A stretch of DNA of 64,000 nt from NCBI RefSeq assembly GCF_036588685.1, contig NC_086382.1:71273999-71337998 (forward strand), in the 5' to 3' direction. The DNA is from Mytilus trossulus. Its lineage: Eukaryota > Mollusca > Bivalvia > Mytilida > Mytilidae. Of the stretch, positions 49,901-60,700 are shown in pieces. The translations under genes were made by a program, and so were the position numbers. The notes under the pieces were generated by a model. It was not told where the DNA came from. It did not search any database and saw only the letters and a program-made list of their open reading frames with translations. Position 1 is the first letter of the stretch; every line of letters starts with the position of its first letter.

Positions 49901-52900
49901 AGTATTCGGTAACTGGGTAGGTAATGAACCTTTTGAGAGTTCAACTTGGCGTGAACTTGAATGCGTCAAGAGAGTTTTGTATACTCAAGATTCGTTGTTG
50001 GAGAACAAATTAGTTCGAGTCAACAGTGACAATCAAAATGTCGCACGTATTTTGACGGTGGGGAGCAGAAATTTGTCACTACAAAAAACTGCGATTAATA
50101 TTTTAGAATCTTGTGAACAGAAAAACATTAATATTCAGACTCGCTGGGTCCCTCGGGCTCAGAATGTGTATGCAGATCAACTTAGTCGTTATACAGATCA
50201 CGATGACTGGTCTTTAAACGATGAAACATTCAGTTTCTTAAACTATATTTGGGGTCCGTGTAGCATAGACCGATTTGCCACTCATTACAATACACATTGT
50301 TCGCGTTTTAATTCAGTTATATGGTGCCCAGGAACTGAAGCAGTTGACAGTTTTAGTCAATATTGGGGAAATGACAACAATTGGTTGGTACCCCCACCTT
50401 CTTTGATTGCAAAAACAGTTAACAAAATGTGCAATGAGCGTGCTAATGGTATTTTGGTTATACCAGAATGGAAATCGGCGGCATTTTGGCCTTTACTTTG
50501 TGCACAAGAGATTTTTAAGAGTTTTGTTTCAGACGCTATTTATCTTACAAATGACAAAGTTATAGTGAAGGGTGCCGGTAAAAACGGCATTTTCGGGAAA
50601 TGGCCACTTAAATTTAGGTTGATAGCTTTAAATATTATGTTCTAATGATCCATATTTGCGATTTTCAGGCTTAGGACTGAGGCAACATGTTGTGGAGATT
50701 GTAGAGAAGAGTACTGTAGGATGTTCGGTTGAACTTGGAAAATTAGCAGAAAAGATGTCGGTTTATCTTATCCAGTCTAAAAGTGACAAAACTACAAAAA
50801 AGTACTTTGCTAGTTATAATCGTTGGAGATCTTTTGCTCAAGGATATGGTTTTAAAGAATTACCAGCAGATCCGATTCATGTTTCATTGTTTTTTAACTT
50901 TATTGATTGACAAGAAGTCATCACCTTGTACTTTAGATTCGATAATTTATGCTTTAAAGTCGGTACATGAGCTTTATGGTTACGTTGATCCTACAAATAA
51001 CGCTTACATTCATTCGTTAGCTCAATCATGTAAAAGATTAAATGGAAAACCAGTCGTAAAGAAGGACCCTGTTACCTCGGATATAATACTTGAACTCTGT
51101 AAAATTAATGAATTTGAAAATGACTTGCTTATTGTTAGAGATTTGACTATGATTTTGATAGGCTATGCTGGATTTTTGCGCTTTGACGAATTAAGTTCTA
51201 TTACATGTAGGGATGTTAAGATTTTTGATGATCATATTTCTATTTTTCTGCCCCGGTCCAAGACCGATCAATACAGACAAGGTAACGAGATACTTATTTC
51301 TAGGGGTAACACTTTGGCATGTCCAGTTGTTATGTATAAGCGATACATTTCACTTGCTAGTTTGGATGTTAATTCGGATTATTTTATATTTCGACCGATT
51401 TTTAGGTCTAAGGGGTTAGCTAAGTTGATATATAAGAATAAGAAGTTAAGCTATACAGCCACAAAAGAGAATATTGTACGTAGATTAAAGACTGTAGCTC
51501 CTGACTTGAACCTAGGTTTGCATTCTTTACGTTCTGGTGGTGCTTCTGCAGCAGCCAGGTCAGAAGTAAATGAGAGATGTATTAAACGTCATGGAAGGTG
51601 GAAATCAGATATTAGCAAAGATGGTTACATTGCTGATTCCTTAGATATGAGATTATCAGTATCTAGAAAACTTGGTTTATAATTTGGGCTCTTTTCATCC
51701 CTTTCTTTGTGATCTCTAGATTACGTTGGGCAGTCGGCAAATATATATTTGGTTATTGTATTAATATTATGTATTATAGTGAGATTTATGGTATAAATTG
51801 CAATGAGATTACATCAGTAAAGTGTGTACTTATAATTTTCCGCGTTTCGCAGTATAGAGGAAAATTATTGTACTAACGTTCCGTCTGATTAATCATGTGA
51901 TTATCACATGTTTACATGTACATGTAATAAATGAGCGGGAAATAATCCCGTGGAGTAATCACTCTCTACTCAACACTGATACAGTCAAGTTTCTTAACGA
52001 TATTTGTATATATCGTTTCTCATTAATATTTCATATCTAGATCTTAATTGGGTTTTTATTATGTTTGTGCAATGTATTATTGTTTCATGTTTCACTTTAT
52101 ATCATTTTTTGTTTTGTTTTATGTCATATCTTTAAGTATACTGTCCAAGTATGACTCCGGAAACGGTCTTTCGAGCATATTAACTTTCGACTAAGTTAGG
52201 GTTTGGACACAGGTTTCCAACGCCGTCTATCGACATAGTTGGTTTTTCCTGGCCGGCGGGATCGTTAAGGATGGAGAAATTTTGATGATTTATAATTATT
52301 AATTACAACTCAGTATGTTATGCTGTATGGTTATATCACACATGCTGTTATATTTCACATGTCATGTTTATTTATTTGTAATAAATTCGGTGTCCTCTAG
52401 ATTACGTTGGGCAGTCGGCAAATATATATTTGGTTATTGTATTAATATTATGTATTATAGTGAGATTTATGGTATAAATTGCAATGAGATTACATCAGTA
52501 AAGTGTGTACTAATAATGTTATTTTTACAGTGTTGTTATTTTAGATGAATATCGAAATCAATATTTTCTGCATTCATAAAAAAAAGTGGAAATAATACTT
52601 CATGAAAATTTATTCAAAGTAATTTTTCATTTCTAGACATAAACCCCTAACGTCGATACTAGCCATAATACAACATGTGTTTTCTTTATCATCTATCCAG
52701 AATTATGAAACAGAAGTAAGAGCAAGAGGAACAACAGTTCATAAAGATTTAGAAGCCTTGTTTGGCAATCTACGACATACCGAAACAGATGACATGGAAA
52801 CCGCACCGTCAACACCAGCTCGTTTGGTAAAAATACCATCACTGACAAAACCATCATCACCACTGAAAACAAGTACCAAGCCAACAGTCAAACCACGTAG

Positions 52901-54120
52901 GAATTCAAGAACAACACGGTTTATATCTAAACATGAACGAATGATGAGTAGAAGAAACGAGGAACGACTCGAAAAATACAAGGTACATATACATACATTT
53001 TGAACATTTCAACCGGTTATCAAAGGTACCAGGATTATAACTAAATACGCCAGACGCGCGTTTCGTCTACAAAACTCATAAGTGACACTCAGATGGAAAT
53101 AATTATAAAGCAAACCATGTACTTAGTTGAAGAGCATTGAGGACTCCAAAGTCCACGAAGTTATGCTTAATACGGCTAAGGTAATATATTCCTTGGAAAA
53201 GAAAATCCCTAGTTTTTCGAAAATTGAAAGTTTTGTTACAGGGAATTTATAAAAACGACCATTTAATTGATATTCATGTCAACACCGATGTGTTGACTAA
53301 TGGGCTGGTGGTACACTCGGGTACGAAACGTCCACCAACAGTGGCATCGACAGCGTGGTGTAAACAGTTATCAAAAGTACCAGGATTATTATTTAATACG
53401 CCAGACGCGCTTTTACAGTATACTCATCAGTGACGCTCAGTAAAATTGTTTAGAAAATGAGTTAAAGATTGTTAAGATGAAACCTTTTTTAGACAATGCA
53501 TCGACAAACACAAACCAAATAAATTCAAGGATATTTTTTTATTTTTCGTTGATATTATTTGTTGTGTATATTTAAAGAATACCATCCCATAATGTCATTT
53601 CTACTTTTTTCAGTTAAAAAATCTGCCAAAGCTGAAAAGAGAAAACGTAACAGAGACAAATTTTATGCTTAATGATGCCCCATGGTCAAGATGGCAATTA
53701 GCAATCACACCCGAATCTCCAGAAGGAGAAGAATCTCATTTATGGCAAAAACGTAGAGGTGACTTGACAGGATATCGTAGAACAGAAATATGTAATGGAC
53801 AATATCAGAAACCAGCACTGTATGAATTCGCTGTTCAAACGCATGAACATTGTAAACGATATGTTGTATATTGTAAGTGTAACAAGGGGTTCACTTTGGA
53901 TAAAGGATCATGGGAATCTAAACTGTTAAATAACACAGACGTTAGAAATGAGGTAGAAGATGTTTTAAAGAAAGGTTGTCGTATATTTGTTAGACACTTT
54001 CCTTTGAGAAAAACATCTGCGACAACAAACAAGATGGCCGATCTTGGGCACTATGACTACGCATGGAGATGTCAAAGGAGGGAGAGAGTATCCCCACGTC
54101 AACTACAAGTACTGACGTAA
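46907..54120 (+). CDS. VWA-domain protein with GIY-YIG-like C-terminal region, 466 aa, four exons
   Basis: Exons 46907-47347, 47557-47727, 52701-52982, 53614-54120, all phase 0. Residues 7 to about 200 form a von Willebrand A domain: MIDAS-like D15-A-T-C-S19, a GGDWDE loop (86-91) and D118 in VMIGDADPHEP, so metal-dependent ligand binding is possible. There is no signal peptide, so it is probably intracellular. Residues 205-298 are basic, Ser/Thr/Pro-rich linker. Residues 322-460 contain ALYEF (366-370), YVVYC (381-385), RIFVRHF (421-427) and YDYAW..QRR (445-454). The order and spacing resemble GIY-YIG nuclease-fold domains such as those in plant ET proteins, though the usual catalytic Arg and Glu are not evident. 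The alternative upstream ATG at 46889 would lie inside the acceptor. A poly(A) signal is at 54240. Intron 2 hosts a retrotransposon. The cellular role is unknown to me. Confidence 0.85.
47732..47891 (+). repeat. Split direct repeat A1
   Basis: Begins TTATAATTTTCCGCGTTTCG and ends GATACAGTCAAG, just before the ORF1 ATG. Identical by eye to A2 at 51830-51989. Confidence 0.95.
47892..50645 (+). CDS. YR retrotransposon ORF1: Gag-like, reverse transcriptase, RNase H (917 aa)
   Basis: I place the start at the ATG directly after A1 (AAGATGGAC); the frame is open 31 codons further up, inside the repeat. Residues 1-200 are Gag-like and helical, followed by a CCHC zinc knuckle (CFNCGKRGHWADNC, from C203). 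Reverse transcriptase motifs follow: LVLDCRHIN, YDLKSAYHHIEI, LPFGLATAGY and the catalytic MFLDDG (D481, D482). The RNase H Asp/Glu set is present (LFCDASDVGFG, WRELE, VNSDNQ), then the SIDRFAT...VPPPSLI tail usual for DIRS-like elements. It is uninterrupted, so it may still be functional. Gag and Pol are fused in one frame here. Confidence 0.92.
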   Translation: MDTDMLSSPLRNAISIEVSNAISTSQQDLLNSINGIMDSKLTTLQTTLQESQQEISQTQMAKMEETLTDNYNFQRKGNENQFKYGVKVLTKLKEAKSSLEVHDLTRATVQNAKSRISEGIDIVQERQKLIKLADSSQLGWKVVNEYVANPIAEDSEDERKMLRAQSRAERKSKAEKTKKSIKPRQVPYARNADKDDSFKPGKCFNCGKRGHWADNCPDRKQKISNSLYLSNLDSSSLFCSSDDNFYCNNSKIRNANEKVSITIDCLQKVDLVTYVEKPVSPVGRLKNAIDEWRLITGNTHIIDVIQNGYKIPFKTEPDHKIIRNNRSSLDNASFVKSEIETLLSKGCISEVNDIPCVVNPLTVAFNKSRKPRLVLDCRHINPHLFKFRFKYEDTKLAREIFHQHDFLYGYDLKSAYHHIEIVELHREYLGFAWEINGANRYFVFNVLPFGLATAGYIFTKVLREVVKYFRSKGEQIIMFLDDGLGGGKDFESCQKSSQFVQFHLQKLGFLIAHEKCVWDPCQKLKWLGFIWNTETGRIFVSPERIDKAEQTVNYILSEIGRGKVLLKARILAGIVGQLISMQIVFGDLVRLRTRFLYACVKGRASWEASVKITPEAIDELEFWRVSCRARNSKGVNISTVNFHDNFDVDLFCDASDVGFGGFCSTYDRTEVFGNWVGNEPFESSTWRELECVKRVLYTQDSLLENKLVRVNSDNQNVARILTVGSRNLSLQKTAINILESCEQKNINIQTRWVPRAQNVYADQLSRYTDHDDWSLNDETFSFLNYIWGPCSIDRFATHYNTHCSRFNSVIWCPGTEAVDSFSQYWGNDNNWLVPPPSLIAKTVNKMCNERANGILVIPEWKSAAFWPLLCAQEIFKSFVSDAIYLTNDKVIVKGAGKNGIFGKWPLKFRLIALNIMF
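50656..51682 (+). pseudogene. YR retrotransposon ORF2: tyrosine recombinase, frameshifted
   Basis: This integrates the element by site-specific recombination. The C-terminal part carries the recombinase residues in order: Arg in GFLRFDEL, HxxR in LHSLRSGG, HGRW, and the nucleophile Tyr in DGYIAD. The N-terminal part (50656-50910, SAM-like helical region) is in another frame from the catalytic part (from about 50910 to 51682). At the junction (about 50899-50907) the bases ATTG are doubled, which accounts for the shift. There is no good ATG for the upstream part. A programmed frameshift is less likely than a simple 4-bp duplication. Confidence 0.8.
51714..51830 (+). repeat. Split direct repeat B1
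   Basis: Begins CTCTAGATTACGTTGGGCAG and ends AAAGTGTGTACT. Identical by eye to B2 at 52395-52511. It abuts A2. Confidence 0.95.
51830..51989 (+). repeat. Split direct repeat A2
   Basis: Second copy of the 160-bp A repeat, directly following B1 as expected for A1-ORFs-B1-A2-B2 order. Confidence 0.95.
52395..52511 (+). repeat. Split direct repeat B2 (right end of element)
   Basis: Last copy of the 117-bp B repeat. After it host intron resumes (AATAATGTTATTTTTACAG). Confidence 0.95.
53010..53180 (+). repeat. Dispersed mytilid repeat, family D copy (VWA intron 3)
   Basis: GGTTATCAAAGGTACCAGGA, then ACGCCAGACGCGCGTTTCGT, then AAGAGCATTGAGGACTCCAA and TACGGCTAAGGTAAT. A second, shorter copy is at 53365-53440. 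Inverted partial copies are at 54410-54480 and 56150-56300. Confidence 0.8.
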
Positions 54121-54768
54121 TGTACTAGGCTGATATTCAGACTAGAAGGAACATATTTCTACTTTTTTTTTATATCTATGTTAGCCATTTTATTGCATGA
54201 GTTGTTATAACGTTATAGTTTTTATTTGTTATTCTTATTAATAAATGTAAAACATACAATTTATATACTAGTTTTTACAATATCGTTCAGTTTTTTCTCA
54301 CGTTTAATTGAAGTAATCTAATTCAAATATGAAACATAATATATATGTTTAGATATAATGTTTGCAAAAGTATAAATTATTTGAAATACTTAGGATTATT
54401 CCATCCCAGACATAGAATACCTTAGCCGTATTGGGCACAATTTTGGGAATTTTGGGTCCTCATTGTTCTTCAACTTTGAATATGTTTGGCCTACTAACTA
54501 TATATACCATACACAATCAACAATTTTTATTCTTTGTCTGTCTAAAATAATCAACAACATAAAATTCAGAAATATAACTTAGTGCATGCCCAGTTGGATG
54601 AGAATTCACGAAAAAATTAATACAAGACGATTTTAACTATATTACTAGTGTAATGTAAATTGAGAACATGATTCTGAATTTGGACTATCAGTAAGAGATT
54701 GTTGCAGTATTAACCATGTTAAGATAATTTGTACAACGAATTGAATTTTACATTCCAAGTGTTTTGAC
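54121..54768. other. Convergent 3' spacer between VWA gene and membrane-protein gene
   Basis: Holds the VWA poly(A) signal (AATAAA 54240-54245), an inverted family D fragment at 54410-54480, and a candidate poly(A) signal for the minus-strand gene (TTTATT 54526-54531). A 29-bp sequence at 54496-54524 (AACTATATATACCATACACA..) is repeated exactly at 55569-55597. Confidence 0.55.
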
Positions 54769-57700
54769 TTATACATTTGTTTTCATTCGGATTAGGACAG
54801 CTTCAGGTGCACGACTTGTTATTGGAGTTTGGTCGTTGTTATTAAAGACATCATCATCGTCCGTATCTTGCTCTGGGTCAGGTTTTGGGTCCACCTTCAA
54901 CATAAAAAAACAGACAAAGTTAACATTACAGTGTTATAATCAATTTTATTGAAAGCAAGACTATCTTTTAAAAGTACCTGCGATTATCTGTAACTAGCTA
55001 ACTGCTTTTAAATACATTTACAAATATGCACATGTAGAAAAATATATCCTACTTCCGCGTTCTTTCTGTCACTGGTAAATAGTTGTCATTGGCAACATTA
55101 CCACATCTCATCAGTCATAAGACATGTGGTTATTGTCTTGAATATAATGTCCAACCACTATCATTATTATTATGACACTCCAAATGGTGGACATATTGCT
55201 TTTCCTGTGGAAAAACATAAAAGTAGTATTTTTATCTTTTACACGGTAGGTGAAACTTTAAAGGTGTGTTCCGGGTCATTTTCCTATGTAGCAGATGTCT
55301 TTTGAAATTTGGAAATGGTCGCCATAACCATGAGACCACTAAAATATAAAGAAATATTACAGAAAATTACACCAGGGATGTGTAGTGTTGCTTGTTGAAT
55401 GGGAAGTACAATATGATTGTTGTTGACATGGAAACAGGAAATATGTGAAACATTTTAAAATGATTCAAATATTCTGAAAACGAACAGAAAGATGTATTGT
55501 CATTCACATGTGAGCATTCACTGTATAATCTTCTAATTGGCTGTCGCATAGTGGTAATTTGGAATGGTAACTATATATACCATACACAATCAACAATCAA
55601 CAAAAGGAAATGACACAATACTAATGTGACTTTATATACCAACGCCCGAGTTGACACAATAAAAGTCACTTCTACTGTGATGTTTTACCACCTTAACCAT
55701 GTTAACTAACCATCAGTATCTTGCGGGGACTACTCATATAACGTATAGCTTTAAAAAGTACCGTTTTATATACTTCAGTCCCTATAAACACACACAAAGA
55801 AATCACTGATCTTTTTAGTTTGTAAGTGCTAGTAGAAAGCTGTATATATCTCACCTTTGTGTTTTTATCTTTATATCTCTTCCATAATCTATAAGCTAGC
55901 AAAGTCAACACCACAATAACAATTATTGCGACTACGACTCCTATTATAGTACCAATACCAACACCGTTACCTGCAAAACACCTGTAGCTATAATTATAAA
56001 TTATAAAAACAATACTCGTTGTTACAAAATGAGAAAATAGAGTTTTATCCGTAGTAAAATGTGATTTTTTTTTAACTCCATTAAGACATTTCACGTGTAT
56101 TCTAATTATAATTCACTGTTAACAAATTCTTGATTTTTGTTGTTGAAATACTAAGGCTTTTCTACCTCAGGCATATATTAACTTATCTGTATCTGGAAAA
56201 ACTTTTAGGAATTTTGGTTCTCAATGCTTTTCAACTTCGTACTTTAATTGGTCTTTCTAACTGTTTTGGATTCGAGCGTCACTGATGAGTCATTTTTTTT
56301 TGTTCTTTTATATATACATGTAGAGAAAGTATTTGGTATTCCTATTGCGAGTATCAATGCTAATTTTGTAACTTACCACTCTCGGGAGTAATTCTCTCTT
56401 GCTCTGATAGGACAAATTCTGTGACGTTCTCAGATATAATTGTAAAGTTATCATTGCAGCTGTATGTGGCATTCTCCTTTCCACAATGTAAGCTTAGCGT
56501 ATCAATACTGTCAAATGCTGAAAGTAATAAAATGTAATATAATGGATAATTTGTTTTGAATAGTTTAGCACTAATTGATTAGTTCGTGGATTTGATAAAA
56601 CATATTGTCAATTCTTTAAAAAACAATCTTTGTCATAGTTTTGGTTGACATGACTTCACAAATCCCATATATAAATGCTATTAATACAATCGCTAATCAC
56701 ACTTTAACAAAAAGAAGCAAACAATCTTTAAATAGAACAAACACAAAAAACCACTCTTTTATCAAACAGTTCATAGCACCGATATTTGTTTTGAAGAACA
56801 ATCAGTATAAGTTAGATTACTTTACCTTTTACTTGAAGCCAGAAATAGCCATTTGACCCTTCCAAACTGTTATCAAGCCTCAGCTTTATGTGATTAGATG
56901 TACTTATATAAACTGTTCGTTTCTTAAAAGCATTATGATCATCACACGCAATGTCGAATTCAGATTCCCCATCTTGTATGTGTAGTCTTTGAGCACAATC
57001 ACCAGTGATTAAATTCATTTTAAATCGAATATCAAAAGCAATTAATTGTATTCGAGAACTTCCGCTTGATGTTATCGAACAGGAACATCCAGATGCCAGA
57101 GAACAGTCATTCACAGCGTTTGGATACTCTCCATTCCATATGTATAATGAAGTCCCCGACACAGTACAAGAACATATGCTACAAATTTCTATCTCTGAAA
57201 ATAACAAAATAACCTGTAATAAAACGAACATCTCTGAATAACAAGTTCATCTGCAATACAACAACCACGGCGGAATAACAAGTTCATCTGCAATACAACG
57301 AACACCACTGAATAACAAGTTCATCTGCAATACAACGAACACCACTGAATAACACGTTTATCGATATTCCAACGAACACCGCTGATAAAATGTTTATCGA
57401 TATTGCAATGAACAACGTTGAATAGCAATTTTATATGTCATGCAACGAATACTGCTGTAGTTAATAACTCAAACTGATTATCATAATCCTTAGTTAAGTC
57501 CTTTGTTATGTAATCTGATGTCTTAAAGTGAAAGACAAATAATTTTAATGGCTTACACGGACTTTCGTGATCTTTTATAGCCTATTTCGAAACAAGCGAT
57601 AAAGATATTTAATATATATCATATTTACATGTAGTGTACAAATTTTAGTTTTGATTTATTCTAAAATGTGTAATACTATTATTGTAATGGCTTGAACCAG

Positions 57701-60700
57701 CTGTAACGTAATGCTATGGCGAGCTATGCCTACTCGTTTGTTGTAGCACAGTAATTACATAAACTTTTCAATTCTTTCTAAAAAGCCAAATTTAGTTTTG
57801 TTTTATGCATAACACTTTGTTAGATGGAGATCATTTATAAAAACACCTTTCATGTTTAATAAACAGTTATTTTCGCATGAGAGTTTACTCATATGTACTA
57901 CCACGTTTATAATAAATTTTAATAATTTTGATGATCAATCGCATTAAAAATCAGTTATTGTAAAATTTATTCCTTTCTGACATAATGTTCAATGAACAAG
58001 CTTAGTAGACTGTAAAACCAAAGAAAACCTTGATATACTGAATCTTAATCTAACCTTTTAACAAACCACAGAAAAAGCATACTCCACGTAACAGGTACTT
58101 ACTTTATATTCATAGGATATGTCAAATGAAATACAATATATCCTTGTATGCATCTTAACTAAATTAAAGTCATTCGATTGATGTAAAATGCTCGTGATAC
58201 AAATTTTGAACTTATATGAATTTGAACAATCGTTCACAAGGTGAATCAGTGTTTGGTTTGATACGATTCAAACGATACATTTATTTGTCTGTTTTAAAAG
58301 TGTTGATAACAAAACATATCATATCTCAACCGGCTACAGATATGACAGCAGATCATCTTAACTAGATTTCTGTAGTAGCTAGCCAGAACATTTTGACTCG
58401 GCTTTCCAAGTTATTGTTCATTTTATTTTTCATACTGCCAGTATGAAAACAGGTTATTTATAATGTTAAACCTTTACGACATCACATCCTCGTCCTTTGC
58501 TATCTGGTGGACAGTTTTCCCATTGGAAATCACATGACAATTCTTACCTTTATTTTCATATGATTTATATAGGTTAAAGAAAACGTTGTGTAAAAATCAA
58601 TTTGTTTGGTTATTACCTGTTATCAACCTGTATCATAATATCGCAATTAGTAGACCGTTCGCCAACCTTCCTAACAATGCCTAAGTAACAGACCCCACTT
58701 TCCAGTGTCGGTTTGGTCTTTATACGTTTAAGAAGACCAATTTGTCAATTAACGAACACACTACCCTAGTAAATGCATCATTTTAATTATTGTGTATGCG
58801 TGCGTATCAAATGTATATATCCTTTGCAACATACTTTATCGTAAAACAGAAATTTGTGTTATAAGCAGTCATATAAGGTCTTGTATACAAATAATCATAT
58901 TACCTTCAATGCAGTGAAAGTTTAACTGCATATAATTTGTTTGTGGTAAAAACACTGATTGATTACACTCTTTTACAGTATCATTCCATCCGACAGGTTT
59001 CTGACAGGAAACACTTCCGCTACAGTCAGAGTAAGTTGTAAGATCTCCATTTGGTCCATAGTAGCGCATTCCACAATCCTCTGATGCATTGTAATACGCA
59101 CAGCATCCTTCAGAAACATTCACGTTTGATGTCTGTATTTGTGGACAACCGGAATCTAACGTCTTAGCGTATGAATTCACATCATACACATACATTACCT
59201 GTCCAGAAAAACAGGATGGAAACAGAAAATTACTATGTGTGTTGCCCATACACTCTTCTGATACGTTTGCGACTAGGGTAGATGTGCAGATACCTGTGGA
59301 ATAATAGCTTTAAATTAAAGTGACTGCTTACTGTTATTTGACACTTTTTATTGAAATGTAAGTGTACAAAATTTATATTGGTTTATTTATTATTCAAACT
59401 ACACTTTGAACCAGCTCCAGTAGCTGTTAGTTGACTATTACCTTGGACATATGTGTCCTTCTTCTCTTTTTGTTGGTTTTGTGGTTTATAAAGATCTGAA
59501 AAATACATCCATTTCAAACTGATTTGAAAATACAATCTGTTCTTGTATTGTCACTGTATTGGATACCTAAACTATCGCCATCACGACTTGGTTGGCCGTT
59601 ATGGGAAACCGTTTCACAGATGATATCGGATATGTTCCTTATGTCGTAACTACAATACCTTTCCCTTTTTTACGAATGAGACCTACCAAATTAGACTTTT
59701 TACCGGATTTTTAATAACACAAGCAACACGACGGGTGCCACAGGTGGGTTAGGATCTGATTACCCTTCCTGAGTACCCGAGATCACTACAATGTTTGGTG
59801 GGGTTCGTGTTGCTCAGTCTTTAGTTTTCGATGTTGTTTGTTGTGTACTATTATTTGTCTGTTTGTCTTTTTTATTTTAGCAATTGCGTTGTCAGTTTTG
59901 TTTTTCGATTCATTAGTTTGACTGTTCCTCTGGTATTTTTCGCCCCTCGTTTACATCCTGTATAATGATAGGGTAGGTTTGAGATCTTACGAACACGTTT
60001 CACTCCGCCATATTCTTTATGTGTCATCCCAAGGAAAATACCTGATTTATATTATAAAAAATACGAAAACAAATTTGACAGACATGAACCAGGTATATGT
60101 AACAGCACAACATAATAACAAAATGTAAAAAAAAAAACAGTAATAATTAGCTTAACGCAAAAGATCAATACGCGGCACACAAATAATAACATAAAAATAA
60201 TAGAGTCAAATCACCAAAATATGAGAATTTGCAGAAACTGACAGCCAGTTCAAAGCAAATAACTACTAATACATGAATCATGTTCTTCCAAACTACAGTA
60301 TCAATAGTGCACATGTAACGAATAATCAGGGCGAGTACTAAGTAAATGAAGAAAAAATACTGATGATTAATTTGCTTCTGATTTCGATTGATTCAAAGTA
60401 GAAACATATAATCGTTTCAAATGTGTGCTTTTTCATTGTTGTTTCATCATAAGTGTTTCCAAAGTGGGTGGTGTAGATTGGGAAGTATATTTAATCATTC
60501 ATCCTTTATCAGCATTTATAATACCATGATGTATGTTTGTTCACTTGTCGGCATTAGTTTATGTTGTCGCTGTTTTGTTTTGTTCACGATATGCTAGAAT
60601 GATAATATTCAATTTTGGTAAACATCCCTGAAACCGTTTGAGAGAGAGTTTTGTGAACCATATACTATAAGCTTACTCGCATGATTTCCTATCCATCTAA

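Larger units (their letters stand above)
47732..52511 (+). mobile_element. Ngaro/PAT-like tyrosine-recombinase retrotransposon with split direct repeats
   Basis: The order is A1 (47732-47891), ORF1, ORF2, B1 (51714-51830), A2 (51830-51989), a 405-bp unique part, B2 (52395-52511). A1 and A2 (160 bp) read identical, and so do B1 and B2 (117 bp). Split direct repeats with a tyrosine recombinase in place of a DDE integrase define Ngaro/PAT-type members of the DIRS order; they allow a circular intermediate. No methyltransferase domain is seen, unlike DIRS1. No clear target-site duplication is present, as expected for this mechanism. It sits in intron 2 of the VWA gene in the same orientation, starting four bases after the donor GT.. 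begins. Confidence 0.93.

Noticed and set aside
52315-52548. 77-codon frame across repeat B2
   Set aside because: Lies in the terminal repeat of the retrotransposon and runs into host intron.
55702-55854. Continuous frame after the transmembrane exon of the receptor
   Set aside because: A donor (AAG|GTGAGA) ends the exon at 55855, and an in-phase acidic exon at 54894-54769 gives a sensible tail; the read-through frame is hydrophobic and unlike a tail.
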